DNA of 64,000 nucleotides from Azospirillum rugosum (lineage in GTDB: Bacteria; Pseudomonadota; Alphaproteobacteria; Azospirillales; Azospirillaceae). The position numbers and the translations under genes are program-made. The notes below the pieces were generated by a model. That model was given only the letters and a program-made list of their open reading frames with translations. It made no database searches and was not told the origin of the DNA. Location: contig NZ_JAGINP010000010.1 in NCBI RefSeq assembly GCF_017876155.1, positions 1 through 64,000 of the forward strand, read 5' to 3'. How positions within the stretch are numbered: position 1 is the stretch's first letter; the number at the start of each line of letters is the position of its first letter. This document shows, in pieces, positions 36,461 to 45,293 of this stretch.

Positions 36461-37252
36461 CTAACCGAAGACATAGCGGTTGTAGCCGCCGTCGACCGAG
36501 ATCGAGCTGCCGGTGACGAAGTCCGCCCGGTCCGAAACCAGGAAGGCGATGAGGTCGGCGACCTCGTCCGGCGTTCCCAGCCGCCTCAGCACGTTGGACC
36601 GCGTGAAGCCGGCCATGGCGGTCGTCCGGTCCACGCCGCGGTCCCGCATCTCCCGTGCGATCACGCCGGTGATGATGTCGGTTTCGATGTATTGCGGGCA
36701 GACGCAGTTCACGCGGATGTTCTCGCGGGCGACGGCGTCGGCGACCGACTTGCTCATCGCCATCGCCGCAGCGTTCGCGATGCCCGACGGCAGCCGGTCG
36801 GGGTGGGGGTGGCGCGCCGCCTGCCCGACGACGTTGACGATGCGCCCCCCGCCCTGGCGGCGCATGGCCGGCAGCACCGCGCGGATCATGCCGAGGAAGC
36901 CGAACAGCTTATCGTTCAGCTGGCGCTGCAGCTGCTCCTCGGTGAGGTCGTCGAGCGAGGCACGCACATGCGTGCCCGCGCTGTTGACGAGGATATCGAC
37001 GCGGCCCATGCGGTCGAGGACCGCCGCGACGAAGGCGGCCCGCGACGCGGGGTCGGCCATGTCGGCCGGCACCGCCATCACGCGGCCGCCGCCGTCGCGC
37101 AGGTCGGCCTCGGCCTCGGCAAGGCGTTCCGCGCCACGGGCGCAGATCGCCACGCCGGCGCCCTCGACCAGCAGCCGGCGCGCCGTGGCGAGGCCGATCC
37201 CGCGCGACCCGCCGGTGACGATGGCGACCTTGCCGGCCAGTGCCAAGTCCAT
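36461..37252 (-). CDS. SDR-family protein lacking the catalytic triad (2)
   Basis: A 263-residue SDR-fold protein. TGGSRGIG cofactor motif and NSAGTH are present; the C-terminus reads VTGSSISVDGGYNRYVFG. The active-site region reads VGQAARHPHP and then PSGIANAAAM, so S-x-x-x-N replaces YxxxK, as in both neighbours. It lies nine bases from the next SDR and ten from the previous one, so the three are one transcript. Confidence 0.85.
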   Translation of the reverse strand: MDLALAGKVAIVTGGSRGIGLATARRLLVEGAGVAICARGAERLAEAEADLRDGGGRVMAVPADMADPASRAAFVAAVLDRMGRVDILVNSAGTHVRASLDDLTEEQLQRQLNDKLFGFLGMIRAVLPAMRRQGGGRIVNVVGQAARHPHPDRLPSGIANAAAMAMSKSVADAVARENIRVNCVCPQYIETDIITGVIAREMRDRGVDRTTAMAGFTRSNVLRRLGTPDEVADLIAFLVSDRADFVTGSSISVDGGYNRYVFG

Positions 37253-37262
37253 GGCCCGTCTC

Positions 37263-38057
37263 CTACCAGAGGCCCTTCAGCCGCCCGCCGTCGGTGTTCA
37301 GCGAGACGCCGGTGATGTAGCTGGCCCGCTCCGAGCACAGGAAGGCGATGGCGTTGGCCAGCTCCTCCGGCCGGCCGAAGCGCCCGAGCGCGTTCTTCCG
37401 GGTGGCGAGGCGCCGGGCCTCCTCCTCGGACGACACGCCGAGTTCCTTTTGCAGCCCCTGGGCGTTGCGGCGCCACAGGTCTGTGGCGACCCAGCCCGGA
37501 CAGACGGCGTTGACCAGCACGTTGTGGGGGGCGAACTCGGTCGACAGCGACTTCGTCATGTTGAGCAGCGCGCTGTTCGTCATGCCGGAGCCGAACATGT
37601 AGGGGTCCGGCTCCTTCCCGGCGCCGCCGATCAGGCTGACGATGCGGCCCCAGCGCTTTTCGCGCATCACCGGCCACACGGCGCGGATCGCGCGCATCCA
37701 GCCGAAAAGCTTGGTGTCGAGCTGGGTTTGCAGGCCTTCCTCGGTCAGCTCGTCGAAGCGGCCGGAGTACATGGTGCCGGCGTTGTTGACGAGGATGTCG
37801 ACGGTTCCGAAGCTTTCCAGCGTGGCGTCGACCAGCCGCTGGATGTCCTCGGCCTTCGTCATGTCGGCGACGATGTGGCGCACGTCGCCGCCGGTCTGTT
37901 CGGCCAATTCCCGGCAGGTGGCCGCGACCTCGTCGCCGTTGCGCGAGCAGGTCATGACCTTGCTGCCGGCTTCGAGCAGTTCGCGCACCGTCTCGCGGCC
38001 GATGCCGCGGCTGCCGCCGGAGACGATGGCCACCCGCCCTTGAATGCCGAGATCCAT
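37263..38057 (-). CDS. SDR-family protein lacking the catalytic triad (3)
   Basis: A 264-residue SDR-fold protein. SGGSRGIG cofactor motif, NNAGTM and C-terminal YITGVSLNTDGG are present. The active-site stretch reads IGGAGKEPDP and then GSGMTNSALL, again S-x-x-x-N in place of YxxxK. It is the first of the three tandem SDR genes; the 147-bp gap to the dienelactone hydrolase gene may carry its own promoter. Confidence 0.85.
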   Translation of the reverse strand: MDLGIQGRVAIVSGGSRGIGRETVRELLEAGSKVMTCSRNGDEVAATCRELAEQTGGDVRHIVADMTKAEDIQRLVDATLESFGTVDILVNNAGTMYSGRFDELTEEGLQTQLDTKLFGWMRAIRAVWPVMREKRWGRIVSLIGGAGKEPDPYMFGSGMTNSALLNMTKSLSTEFAPHNVLVNAVCPGWVATDLWRRNAQGLQKELGVSSEEEARRLATRKNALGRFGRPEELANAIAFLCSERASYITGVSLNTDGGRLKGLW

Positions 38058-38204
38058 GCTGTTTCCTCCTGGTGGTGTTTTTTCGCGTTTCGATGGACTC
38101 CGCCCCGGATACCGACGGGCACGGACCCGTTCGGCGGCTGGCGCCGGGGCGTACGAAGCGTGGAAAGTGCGGCCGGACGACCGGCCGTGGTTGGCCGCTG
38201 TTGT

Positions 38205-38939
38205 TCAGGCCGGTGGCCGGTGGCGGTCCAGAAAGTCCAGCGTGGTCGCCAGGGCCTTGGCGGCGCTGGGGGCGTGCCATTCCTTCCGGTGGTCGCAGTT
38301 GAAGCCGTGGTCGGCCGGGTGGCTGTGGATTTCGGCCTCCGGGTGGCGCCGCCGGATCCGCTCCCGGTCCTCCGCGCCGACCCGTGGGTCGAACTCCCCG
38401 AAATGCAGCAGCAGCGGCACCCGCGGGGTCTCGTCGATGAACTGCACGATCTGTCCGCCGTAGTAGCCGACAGCGCCGTAAAGGCCGGTCAGCCGGGCCG
38501 CGGCGAGGAAGGCGAGCGTGCCGCCCAAGCAGTAGCCGAGCACGGCCACCGGGCCGTCCGCCGCCGCGGCATCGATGGCCGCCTGCACATCGCGGAGCGA
38601 GGCGTCCCAACCAACAGCGTCCCGCAGGACGCGGCCGGCGGCGATGCCGTCCGCGTCGTAGCCGAGTTCGACGGCGGGCCGCACCCGGTCGAACAGGGCC
38701 GGCGCCACCACGCTATAGCCCTGCGTGGCGAAGCGGTCGCACACGTTGCGGATGTGTGTGGTCACGCCGAAGATTTCGTGAAGGACCACCAGCGCGCCGC
38801 TCGCCGGCCCCTGCGGGCGGACTCTGTAGGCGTTCAGCGCCTGGCCGTCGGCGGCGTGCAGGCGAATGGTGGTGCCGGCGCGCGTCCTTCGGTCATCGGA
38901 TTCGGAGTCGTCCAACGGGGAATCCCCCTTTGGCACCAT
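38205..38939 (-). CDS. Dienelactone hydrolase family protein
   Basis: A 244-residue dienelactone hydrolase-type protein. The Cys-Asp-His triad is visible: GYCLGGT, FGEFDPRVG and ADHGFNC. GGAGG lies before ATG 38939; the open frame continues to 39233 but crosses the promoter region. Dienelactone hydrolases open lactones in aromatic degradation. It is probably the first gene of the catabolic cluster and is divergent from the GntR regulator, with a 202-bp shared promoter. Confidence 0.88.
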   Translation of the reverse strand: MVPKGDSPLDDSESDDRRTRAGTTIRLHAADGQALNAYRVRPQGPASGALVVLHEIFGVTTHIRNVCDRFATQGYSVVAPALFDRVRPAVELGYDADGIAAGRVLRDAVGWDASLRDVQAAIDAAAADGPVAVLGYCLGGTLAFLAAARLTGLYGAVGYYGGQIVQFIDETPRVPLLLHFGEFDPRVGAEDRERIRRRHPEAEIHSHPADHGFNCDHRKEWHAPSAAKALATTLDFLDRHRPPA

Positions 38940-39063
38940 GGCATCCTCCCTCTCCCAGGGGCGGAAGCGGCCTGTGTCTGGTCTGCTTCCGTGGGAGGCG
39001 GCGTTGCCCCGTGCGGCGGTTTGCCGCGGTCGCCGGGGCTTTTGCATCTTTTTTTGCCGCCAG

Positions 39064-39078
39064 TATTGTAGGACAATA
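39064..39078. promoter_or_regulatory. FCD-type GntR operator
   Basis: TATTGT-AGG-ACAATA, a perfect dyad. Its core TTGT-N3-ACAA matches the TnGT-N3-ACnA consensus of FadR/FCD regulators. It overlaps the -10 of the minus-strand promoter and lies between the two divergent genes. Confidence 0.65.
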
Positions 39079-39101
39079 TTGCCTCCACGCTTGCGCGTCA
39101 A
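39073..39101 (-). promoter_or_regulatory. Promoter for the dienelactone hydrolase gene
   Basis: On the minus strand TTGACG (39096-39101), a 17-bp spacer and TATTGT (39073-39078). The -10 lies inside the GntR operator, which suggests repression. Confidence 0.5.
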
Positions 39102-39119
39102 GCACGAAAGTTGGATACT
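39091..39119 (+). promoter_or_regulatory. Promoter for the GntR gene
   Basis: TTGCGC (39091-39096), 17-bp spacer, GATACT (39114-39119). It overlaps the minus-strand -35, so the two promoters may compete. Confidence 0.35.
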
Positions 39120-39141
39120 CTGATTGATGGGAGGGCCAACA

Positions 39142-39837
39142 ATGCTCAGCACCGACAGCACCGCGACGGCGGCCGACCAGCCTCGGGGCATGACCGTCGA
39201 CTTCGTGGTGGAGAAGCTGCGGCAGGGCATCATGGAAGGGCGCTTCGTGCCCGGTCAGCGCCTGATCGCGCGCGACCTCACCGACGACATCGGCATCAGC
39301 CGGGGACCGCTGCGCGAGGCTTTCCGGCGATTGGCGGCGGAGGGGCTGGTCGATCTGATCCCGAACCGCGGCGCCACGATCCGGCGCCTGTCGCGCAAGC
39401 AGATCCGCGACCTGTTCCGCATCCGCGAAACCCTGGAAGGGCTGGCGGCCCGGCTGGCGGCGGAGCGGATCGACGAGGCCGACCATCGCCGGCTGTTCAC
39501 CGAGGTGTGGGAGCAGGTGCGCCCGACCGGCCGCGAACTGCCCTGGCGGGTCTTCATCGAACGCAACCGCCTGTACCACCGCACCATCGTGGCGATCGGC
39601 GGCAACGACCAGCTGATGGACCTCATCCAGCAGCTTCAGTTGCCCCTCGTCATGCTCCAGATCGGCCAGGCGATGCCGATGGAGAACGCCGAGTTCTCCC
39701 ACCAGGACCACATCCACGTGGCGGAAGCCATCCTCGCCGGCGACCCCGACCGGGCGGAGGCGGCGATGCGGACCCACCTCCGGCGTTCGCACGATTGGAT
39801 CGTGACGCTGCCGGATTCGGCGTTCCGGCCGGACTGA
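39142..39837 (+). CDS. GntR-family (FCD) transcriptional regulator
   Basis: A 231-residue FadR-subfamily regulator. The N-terminal winged helix covers about 25-90 (DDIGISRGPLREAFRRLAAEG, IPNRGATIRRLS). The C-terminal FCD effector domain has FIERNRLYHRTIVAIGGN and an HxxxxxAI-type metal-binding His (DHIHVAEAIL). ATG 39142 was chosen because GGGAGGG lies seven bases upstream; ATG 39127 is an alternative. It likely controls the divergent catabolic cluster, and the dyad at 39064 fits its family. Confidence 0.9.
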   Translation: MLSTDSTATAADQPRGMTVDFVVEKLRQGIMEGRFVPGQRLIARDLTDDIGISRGPLREAFRRLAAEGLVDLIPNRGATIRRLSRKQIRDLFRIRETLEGLAARLAAERIDEADHRRLFTEVWEQVRPTGRELPWRVFIERNRLYHRTIVAIGGNDQLMDLIQQLQLPLVMLQIGQAMPMENAEFSHQDHIHVAEAILAGDPDRAEAAMRTHLRRSHDWIVTLPDSAFRPD

Positions 39838-39856
39838 CAGCGGCGCGCCGCCTTCG

Positions 39857-40999
39857 TCAGCGCCGCCCCTGCTTGCCGGCGAGCTGGGCCATGGCGCCTT
39901 GGCGGGGCACGATCTTCTCGGCGTAGCGGGCGGGCATGCTTGGGCTCTTCCAGCGGCCGGCCTGCTGGATGGCCGGCAGCCCGAAGCCGGCGGCCGTGAG
40001 ATCCTGGGCGGCGCCCACCCGCAGGGAGTGCCCCGACACCAGCGCCGGGTCGAGCCCGGCCGCTTCGGCGCGGCGCTTGAAAATCTCCGACACCCGCCGC
40101 CCCGGGTCCGGGCCGCGCACCGCCAGGGGCCCGAGCACCGCCCCGCCCTGCCCCACCTGCAGCCACAGCGCGTCGGCCGCCCCGTCCAACCGGGCGAGCG
40201 CGCGCTCCAACGCCTGCCGCCGGCGCGCGCCGTTCACCACCCGGCCCTCCCGCAGCGCCGCGGCCAAGCCGCTCAGCTCTTTCCGGAGCCGCTTCGTTTC
40301 GGCCCTGAGCGCGTCGGCGCGCGCCTCCGTCCAGGCGCGCAGCCGGTGCACGGTGTCGGGGGCCAGCCATCCATAGTGCCCCTGCCCGTCCTGGTCGGTC
40401 TTCGACCGCGCGAGGTAGAGCAGCCCGGAGCCGTCGGCTTCGATCTTGATGTCCTCCACCCGCAGAGTGACGAGTTCGCTCCGACGCAGCAGGGCGTCGT
40501 AGCCGACGGCCAGCAGGGCGGCGTCGCGCAGATCCTCCAGCAACGGACCATCGCCGATCGCGGCGAAGATCAGGTCCAGTTCCGCGCGGCCGAGGCCAAG
40601 CGCCTGGGTCTGCCGGGTGCCCTTGCGCCGGGCCAGCGCCTTCATCTTCAGCTGCACCGGGGCGGCCTTGGTCGGGTCGGGATGGCCGTGCACGCGGTGC
40701 AGCCAGGCCAGCGAGGCCAGCCGCCGGGCCAGCGTAGCAACGGCCAGCGGCTTGGCCGTCCGCGGGTTGGTCCGCGCCGCGAGATCGTCCAGGTAGGCGA
40801 CCACCGTCTCCGGGCCGGCCGGCAGGGACTCGCGCTTCTGGGCGATGCACCAGCGGATGAAATCGTCGGTGTCGGCCCGGATCGCGCGCTTGGTGTTGGC
40901 GGCGAACGCCTCCTCTGCGGCGTCCAGCGTGTCGCGGACACGGCCGGCGGGGGTGGCCGGGAGGGCGGAGGCAGAGCGGCGGGCGGGGGCTTGGCTCAT
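39857..40999 (-). CDS. Tyrosine recombinase (integrase)
   Basis: A 380-residue tyrosine recombinase. An N-terminal SAM-like core-binding domain (about 30-125, SLPAGPETVVAYLDDLA) precedes the catalytic domain (about 135-365). Catalytic residues are recognisable: Arg in LLRRSEL (about R172), His324 and Arg327 in GHSLR, Trp350 in GRW and the nucleophile Tyr359 in PARY. ATG 40999 is preferred to an upstream TTG at 41017. No prophage or island genes flank it. A dif-like dyad lies about 65 bp upstream, so replicon dimer resolution is likely; Cre/XerCD-like function is inferred. Confidence 0.88.
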   Translation of the reverse strand: MSQAPARRSASALPATPAGRVRDTLDAAEEAFAANTKRAIRADTDDFIRWCIAQKRESLPAGPETVVAYLDDLAARTNPRTAKPLAVATLARRLASLAWLHRVHGHPDPTKAAPVQLKMKALARRKGTRQTQALGLGRAELDLIFAAIGDGPLLEDLRDAALLAVGYDALLRRSELVTLRVEDIKIEADGSGLLYLARSKTDQDGQGHYGWLAPDTVHRLRAWTEARADALRAETKRLRKELSGLAAALREGRVVNGARRRQALERALARLDGAADALWLQVGQGGAVLGPLAVRGPDPGRRVSEIFKRRAEAAGLDPALVSGHSLRVGAAQDLTAAGFGLPAIQQAGRWKSPSMPARYAEKIVPRQGAMAQLAGKQGRR

Positions 41000-41420
41000 G
41001 ATGGACCAGGGTGGCAACGGACGTCCGCCAGCCTCTCACAGACGAGCGCGGCCCGCCAGTGTCACCGATAACGTTTATTATCGGCAGAGTGCCATGGAGG
41101 GCCACTTTGTAGCGGAAGTTATTCCACAGTATAGTATCATTACACACCCAACCTATTGAAATTTCACAACCGCTATGTCCGTCGCCGGAGCGATCTGCCC
41201 TTGCGGGGTTGATCGACTTGACCTTGTGGAAGTCTACGCGCTCAATGGCGTCGATCCACAGACTTGGCTCATTGCCGGCGGCCACCCTATCACCATAAAT
41301 GATGAACGGCGCCCTGGGCCTACCTCCAGCGAACCGGACCCGCCGCGGCCTGAGAACACCGCGTACGTTTGATATCTCGCCTGACCAGAAGAAATCCGCC
41401 GGCTGAAAATGGAGCCTCCA
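41000..41420. other. Gap between recombinase and helicase genes
   Basis: 421 bp without a convincing gene. It contains the dif-like dyad (41061-41088) and an AT-rich stretch (about 41100-41165) with a possible minus-strand -10 box (TATACT, 41128-41133) for the recombinase. The remainder shows only short open frames that I do not trust. Confidence 0.55.
41061..41088. other. dif-like recombination site
   Basis: CCGATAA-CGTTTA-TTATCGG (41065-41084): perfect 7-bp arms around a 6-bp centre. Extended to 11-bp arms it has the 11-6-11 layout of XerCD dif sites, and the inner ATAA/TTAT match dif. It lies directly upstream of the tyrosine recombinase gene on a replicon carrying its own origin. Confidence 0.6.
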
Positions 41421-44400
41421 TCATTCCGCCAAGGACAACGCGCCTTCCTCTTCATCGGCGACGTCTTCCAGTTCGATCGGCAGTTCATCTCCTTCGCCGG
41501 AAGGTTCATGCGCATCGAACGGCCACCGCACGACGGGAAGCTCCGCCGCCGCGACGGCGAACACCCCGGTGTTGACCCAGGCGGCGTGACAGCCGACAAC
41601 GTAAATCACCTTCTTTGCCCGCGTGGCGGCCACATTCAGGATGTTCGGCGTTCCGCCCGCCCAGTTCCGCGATCCGCGGCTGGTGTCCGCCGAAGCCCCC
41701 AGGACCAGCAGCACGGCCTCGGCCTCCTTGCCCTGGAAGGTGTGGACCGTCCCGATGTGCATCTTCGCCCAATGCTCCTGCGGCTTCTTTCCCTCGATTC
41801 CCAGCTCGTCGAGGACGCCGCTCTTGAGCACGAAGGCCCTAAGCTTGTCCGCGACGGCCCGGAAGGGGGAGATGATGTACAGGCTGGGTTTCCGGATGCC
41901 CCGGACGCTCAGCTTCCGCAGAAGATCGACGACCGCCTCGCCTTCCGCCTTGCTCCATTTCTCGGCGTTCGACCGGACGTCAATCCAGGCGCTGCCGGCG
42001 ACCCACGGCGACAGGGCATCGGCAATGGGGGACGCCGGATCGCCCGCCGCATGCACCATCAGTCCGCCATAGGCGATCTCGTTCGAGATCGAGAACATCG
42101 GGTCCTGGCAGCGGCGGTGCACGAGAAGCGGCAAGCCAATCTCCCGCACGTCGGCGCCCGCGCCCAAGCGGGCCATGAGCGGACTGACGGCGTCGGCGAG
42201 GGTCTGCGCCGACGCCCGCGGCGCCGCCCACAGGTCGGGATGCGCTCCATAGCTGGCGCAAATCGACCGGACAAGACCCGTGGGAACCTTCGACACCGGT
42301 TCGATCTGCAGCGGATCACCGATGATGAGCGCGCGCCGAGACCGCCACACGGCCCCCACTGCCGCCTGCGGGGTTGCCTGGCCGGCTTCGTCGACGATCA
42401 GCCAGCCGATGCCCCCCTCACCCACCCCGTCCATCAGCCGGTCGAACGAGGCGAAGGTCGTCGACACCAGCGGGACCACCAGAAAGAAGCTGTCCCACAG
42501 ATCGCCAAGATAGGCATCGGCGCCGGACGGCGTGCGCTTGCCTTTCAAGTGACTCATCATCAGCCCAAGGTTCGACTTCATCGGCCCGCCGGCGGCGTCG
42601 ATGAACGCGCGGTGCAGCCGCATCGCGGCGGCGAACATCTCATCCCGCGCCGCGGTGAAATCAGGATCCGCCCAAGGGCTGGCGGTGTGAATGGCTTCGT
42701 GAGAGCCGCTCCAGAACGACGGGCCGAGATGAGTGCCGGCACAGACCTCCGGACACCGGGCCTCCAGGTCACGCAACTGCGCCCATCGTTCCCGGCTGGC
42801 CGCCAACGTGGCTTCGGCCGCTCTTGCGCGCGCGTCCGCCGTCTCCATCCGGGTCCCCGCGGCGGACAGTTCGGTTCGAGCCGCCTCCTGGTCGGCCAGC
42901 ATGCGCCGCAGGAGGTCCATCGCCTCCTCCTGCCGTTGCCGCCAGCGCGCATCCAGGCCCAGCCAGCGGAACACGGGAATCGGCTGAAGGGCGGTGTTGC
43001 CGTCGAGCAGACGGCGCGCATCCGCGACGGCGGCGTCGAGCCGCACCAGCGCCAGTTCTGCGGCGCGGCGGGTTTCCCGTGCCTTTTCCGCGTCCTCGGC
43101 CGCCGCGCGGTGCGCCGCATGGGCGTCGTCCATGGCCTGCTGGACCGAGGCCGCCGTCCACAGCGCCATGCGGATCTGCTCGCGCAACGCCCGCATGCTG
43201 GCGACCGCCGCCCGCTTCTCCCGGTAATCAAGGCAGGCCTGCCGCCAACGCTCCATGGCGGCCGCCTTGTTCCGCGGCGGCGCTTCGACCTCGACGATCG
43301 CCGGAGGCGGGTCGCCCGCACGGTCGCGCTTCACCCGCCCGGTCACGGCGGCGAGGTATTTTTCCAACCCCCAATCCGGATGCCACCAGGCGTCCTCGAC
43401 GAATTCCGTGCGGTTGGCCATGTTGCCGAGCACCGCGGCGATCAGCCCCCAGCAGCTTCCCTCCTTGCCGTGAACGGCATCTGCGGTGCCGGGGAAATGG
43501 CGGGCGGCGACATCCGGCGCCACCGTCCCGGCGAGAGGCAATTCAGCGCTGACGTTCCGCACAGCAGCGTTGTTCGAGGAGGCGACCACGATGCCGCGCC
43601 CCCGCAACCGGGCGTCCAGCCTGTAGAGCGTCTGCTGGCGACCGCCTTCGGCAACGAGGTCCACGGGCGAGAAGGCGGATCCCGGGTCCTCGAACCCGAG
43701 CAGAGCGTCGGCTCGGTCGAGAATCACGGCGGCGATGACGTCGCGCAGCAGCGTCGTCTTGCCCGTGCCGGGCGGCCCGTTGACGGACAGCATCCCGCCA
43801 TCCGCCAGATCGCGCATGGCGGCGTTCACCGCCGCCTGCTGCAACGTCACCAGCTTGGCGGGCTTGGGCGCCGGCCAGCGAGCCAAGGGCAGCCGGCGCG
43901 GCGCCAGCAGATCCTCCAGCAGCGCTTTGTCGGCCAGCACGTCGCAACGATGCGGAGGCGGCCGGTTCCCAAGATAGGTTTCCAGCATCGGCCCACACCC
44001 GCCGGCCTGTACGGCGGTGCGGATGCGGTGCAGATCGCGCAGGAAGAAGCTGTTGATGATGTCGACCGGTTCCTTCTCGCTGTCCCCGATCACGCGGATG
44101 GCGACCTTTGGCCGCTCAAGCACCTCTTTCGGCAGGTTCAGACGCCGCTCCAGCGCGCTCATGGCGAGGACGAACCCACGCTTGGACGTCGGAATGTGGC
44201 AGCCGTCCTCGGCGCGCTCGACCAGCGCGTCACCGATCTCCCGGCACAGCTCGTCCTGGACATCCAGATACCGGTGCAAGCCGGAAATGCGGCCGGCCAG
44301 GACCTCTCCGCAAGCCCAACCGAAACTGGACAGCAGCACCTTGGACGACGGGAAGCCGCGTTCGTCGAAGGAGGCCAACGCCAGCACGGCGACCCCCGAC

Positions 44401-44741
44401 GCCTGCTCCCGCTCCGGGCCATCCGGCTCGACGTTCCTGACCAGCAACTCGACGGCCGGCTTCACCTTGGCGAAGGCCACCGGCAGATACCAGCGGATGG
44501 TCTCCTCGTCGGAAAGCTTCAATCCAACCCGGTCACCCGCCGGGCTGTCCCAGGGCATTTGACCGGAGCTGATGTCGAACGGCAGCAAGAGGCGCGGCGG
44601 AGTTTTGCGAGGTTCGCCGCGCTTCCGGCGCGGCGGCTCGTCGCTGATCAGGTCAGCCTGCTCTGGGAATGTCTGCGGCTGCAACGCTTCCAGCGCCAGC
44701 CAAGCATTCAGCAGAGCAACCGGATCGGGCTTGGACGGCAT
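41421..44741 (-). CDS. SF1 helicase (UPF1/DNA2-like AAA domains)
   Basis: An 1106-residue superfamily 1 helicase. The N-terminal 300 residues are unassigned. The helicase core has Walker A GPPGTGKTT (about 322-330), motif II LIVDEAGQA (about 782), motif III ALIIGDPLQIEPV, motif V HTFQGKEAEAVLLVLG and motif VI NVAATRAKKVIYVVG. A long Ala/Arg-rich coiled-coil insertion (about 520-700) splits the core. Such large stand-alone helicases occur in plasmid maintenance and phage defence; nothing here decides between them. It lies between the dif-like site and the toxin-antitoxin pair. Confidence 0.85.
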   Translation of the reverse strand: MPSKPDPVALLNAWLALEALQPQTFPEQADLISDEPPRRKRGEPRKTPPRLLLPFDISSGQMPWDSPAGDRVGLKLSDEETIRWYLPVAFAKVKPAVELLVRNVEPDGPEREQASGVAVLALASFDERGFPSSKVLLSSFGWACGEVLAGRISGLHRYLDVQDELCREIGDALVERAEDGCHIPTSKRGFVLAMSALERRLNLPKEVLERPKVAIRVIGDSEKEPVDIINSFFLRDLHRIRTAVQAGGCGPMLETYLGNRPPPHRCDVLADKALLEDLLAPRRLPLARWPAPKPAKLVTLQQAAVNAAMRDLADGGMLSVNGPPGTGKTTLLRDVIAAVILDRADALLGFEDPGSAFSPVDLVAEGGRQQTLYRLDARLRGRGIVVASSNNAAVRNVSAELPLAGTVAPDVAARHFPGTADAVHGKEGSCWGLIAAVLGNMANRTEFVEDAWWHPDWGLEKYLAAVTGRVKRDRAGDPPPAIVEVEAPPRNKAAAMERWRQACLDYREKRAAVASMRALREQIRMALWTAASVQQAMDDAHAAHRAAAEDAEKARETRRAAELALVRLDAAVADARRLLDGNTALQPIPVFRWLGLDARWRQRQEEAMDLLRRMLADQEAARTELSAAGTRMETADARARAAEATLAASRERWAQLRDLEARCPEVCAGTHLGPSFWSGSHEAIHTASPWADPDFTAARDEMFAAAMRLHRAFIDAAGGPMKSNLGLMMSHLKGKRTPSGADAYLGDLWDSFFLVVPLVSTTFASFDRLMDGVGEGGIGWLIVDEAGQATPQAAVGAVWRSRRALIIGDPLQIEPVSKVPTGLVRSICASYGAHPDLWAAPRASAQTLADAVSPLMARLGAGADVREIGLPLLVHRRCQDPMFSISNEIAYGGLMVHAAGDPASPIADALSPWVAGSAWIDVRSNAEKWSKAEGEAVVDLLRKLSVRGIRKPSLYIISPFRAVADKLRAFVLKSGVLDELGIEGKKPQEHWAKMHIGTVHTFQGKEAEAVLLVLGASADTSRGSRNWAGGTPNILNVAATRAKKVIYVVGCHAAWVNTGVFAVAAAELPVVRWPFDAHEPSGEGDELPIELEDVADEEEGALSLAE

Positions 44742-45293
44742 GGAACGGAACCCAGAATGACCTTAGGACAATCGGTGAACAGCGTTCGGAGCTGACGCTT
44801 GGCAATACGAGAATACCCTTGCATGTTCAGGGCGTTCACCACCTCCGGCAGACTGCATCAAGGCTTTCTGGAATACAACTCCAACAGTCTTCGGCGCCAA
44901 AGCCAACTCGCCGGGTCCGGCAGGATTTCCTCCAGTCTACGGCCAATGGAATGGCTGACTGGGCGTGCTCTAGCGTCCAATATGCCCCCGCGCCCGCGGC
45001 ATCAGGCAGAAGACAACCCGTTCGGGCGTTAGGAGCCCCGGATAAAGCTGCCGCAACAGCGCCGCCCGCAGTTCCTGCCGCGGATCCGCCACGGCCCCTT
45101 CATGCAGCTCGTCCAGAAGGGCAAGCAGGTCATCCTGCCGGTCCGGACATGCGTGGGCGAACCGACGTCACTGCCGCCGTGCCATTATCTCACGCTCCGC
45201 CCGCCGCCAGTACGAGCCCGAGGCTCAGGAAACGGCCGACACGGATGACCTCCGCCTCCGTCTCGCCCGGAGCCACCGACGCAGAGGCGCGGC
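44742..45293. other. Gap with possible gene remnants
   Basis: 552 bp with no intact gene. On the minus strand, roughly 44990-45160, a short frame (DDLLALLDELHEG, ELRAALLRQLYPGLLTP) vaguely recalls NACHT/STAND NTPase sequence and may be a decayed fragment. The rest shows nothing recognisable. Confidence 0.35.

Noticed and set aside
38205..39233. Long start for the dienelactone hydrolase (to 39233)
   Set aside because: It would cover the GntR operator and promoters; ATG 38939 has a strong ribosome site and fits the family.
39636..41285. Frame reading LWIDAIERVDFHKVKS upstream of the recombinase
   Set aside because: It looks protein-like for a short stretch but crosses the dif-like site and then runs out of frame through the recombinase; not supported as a gene.
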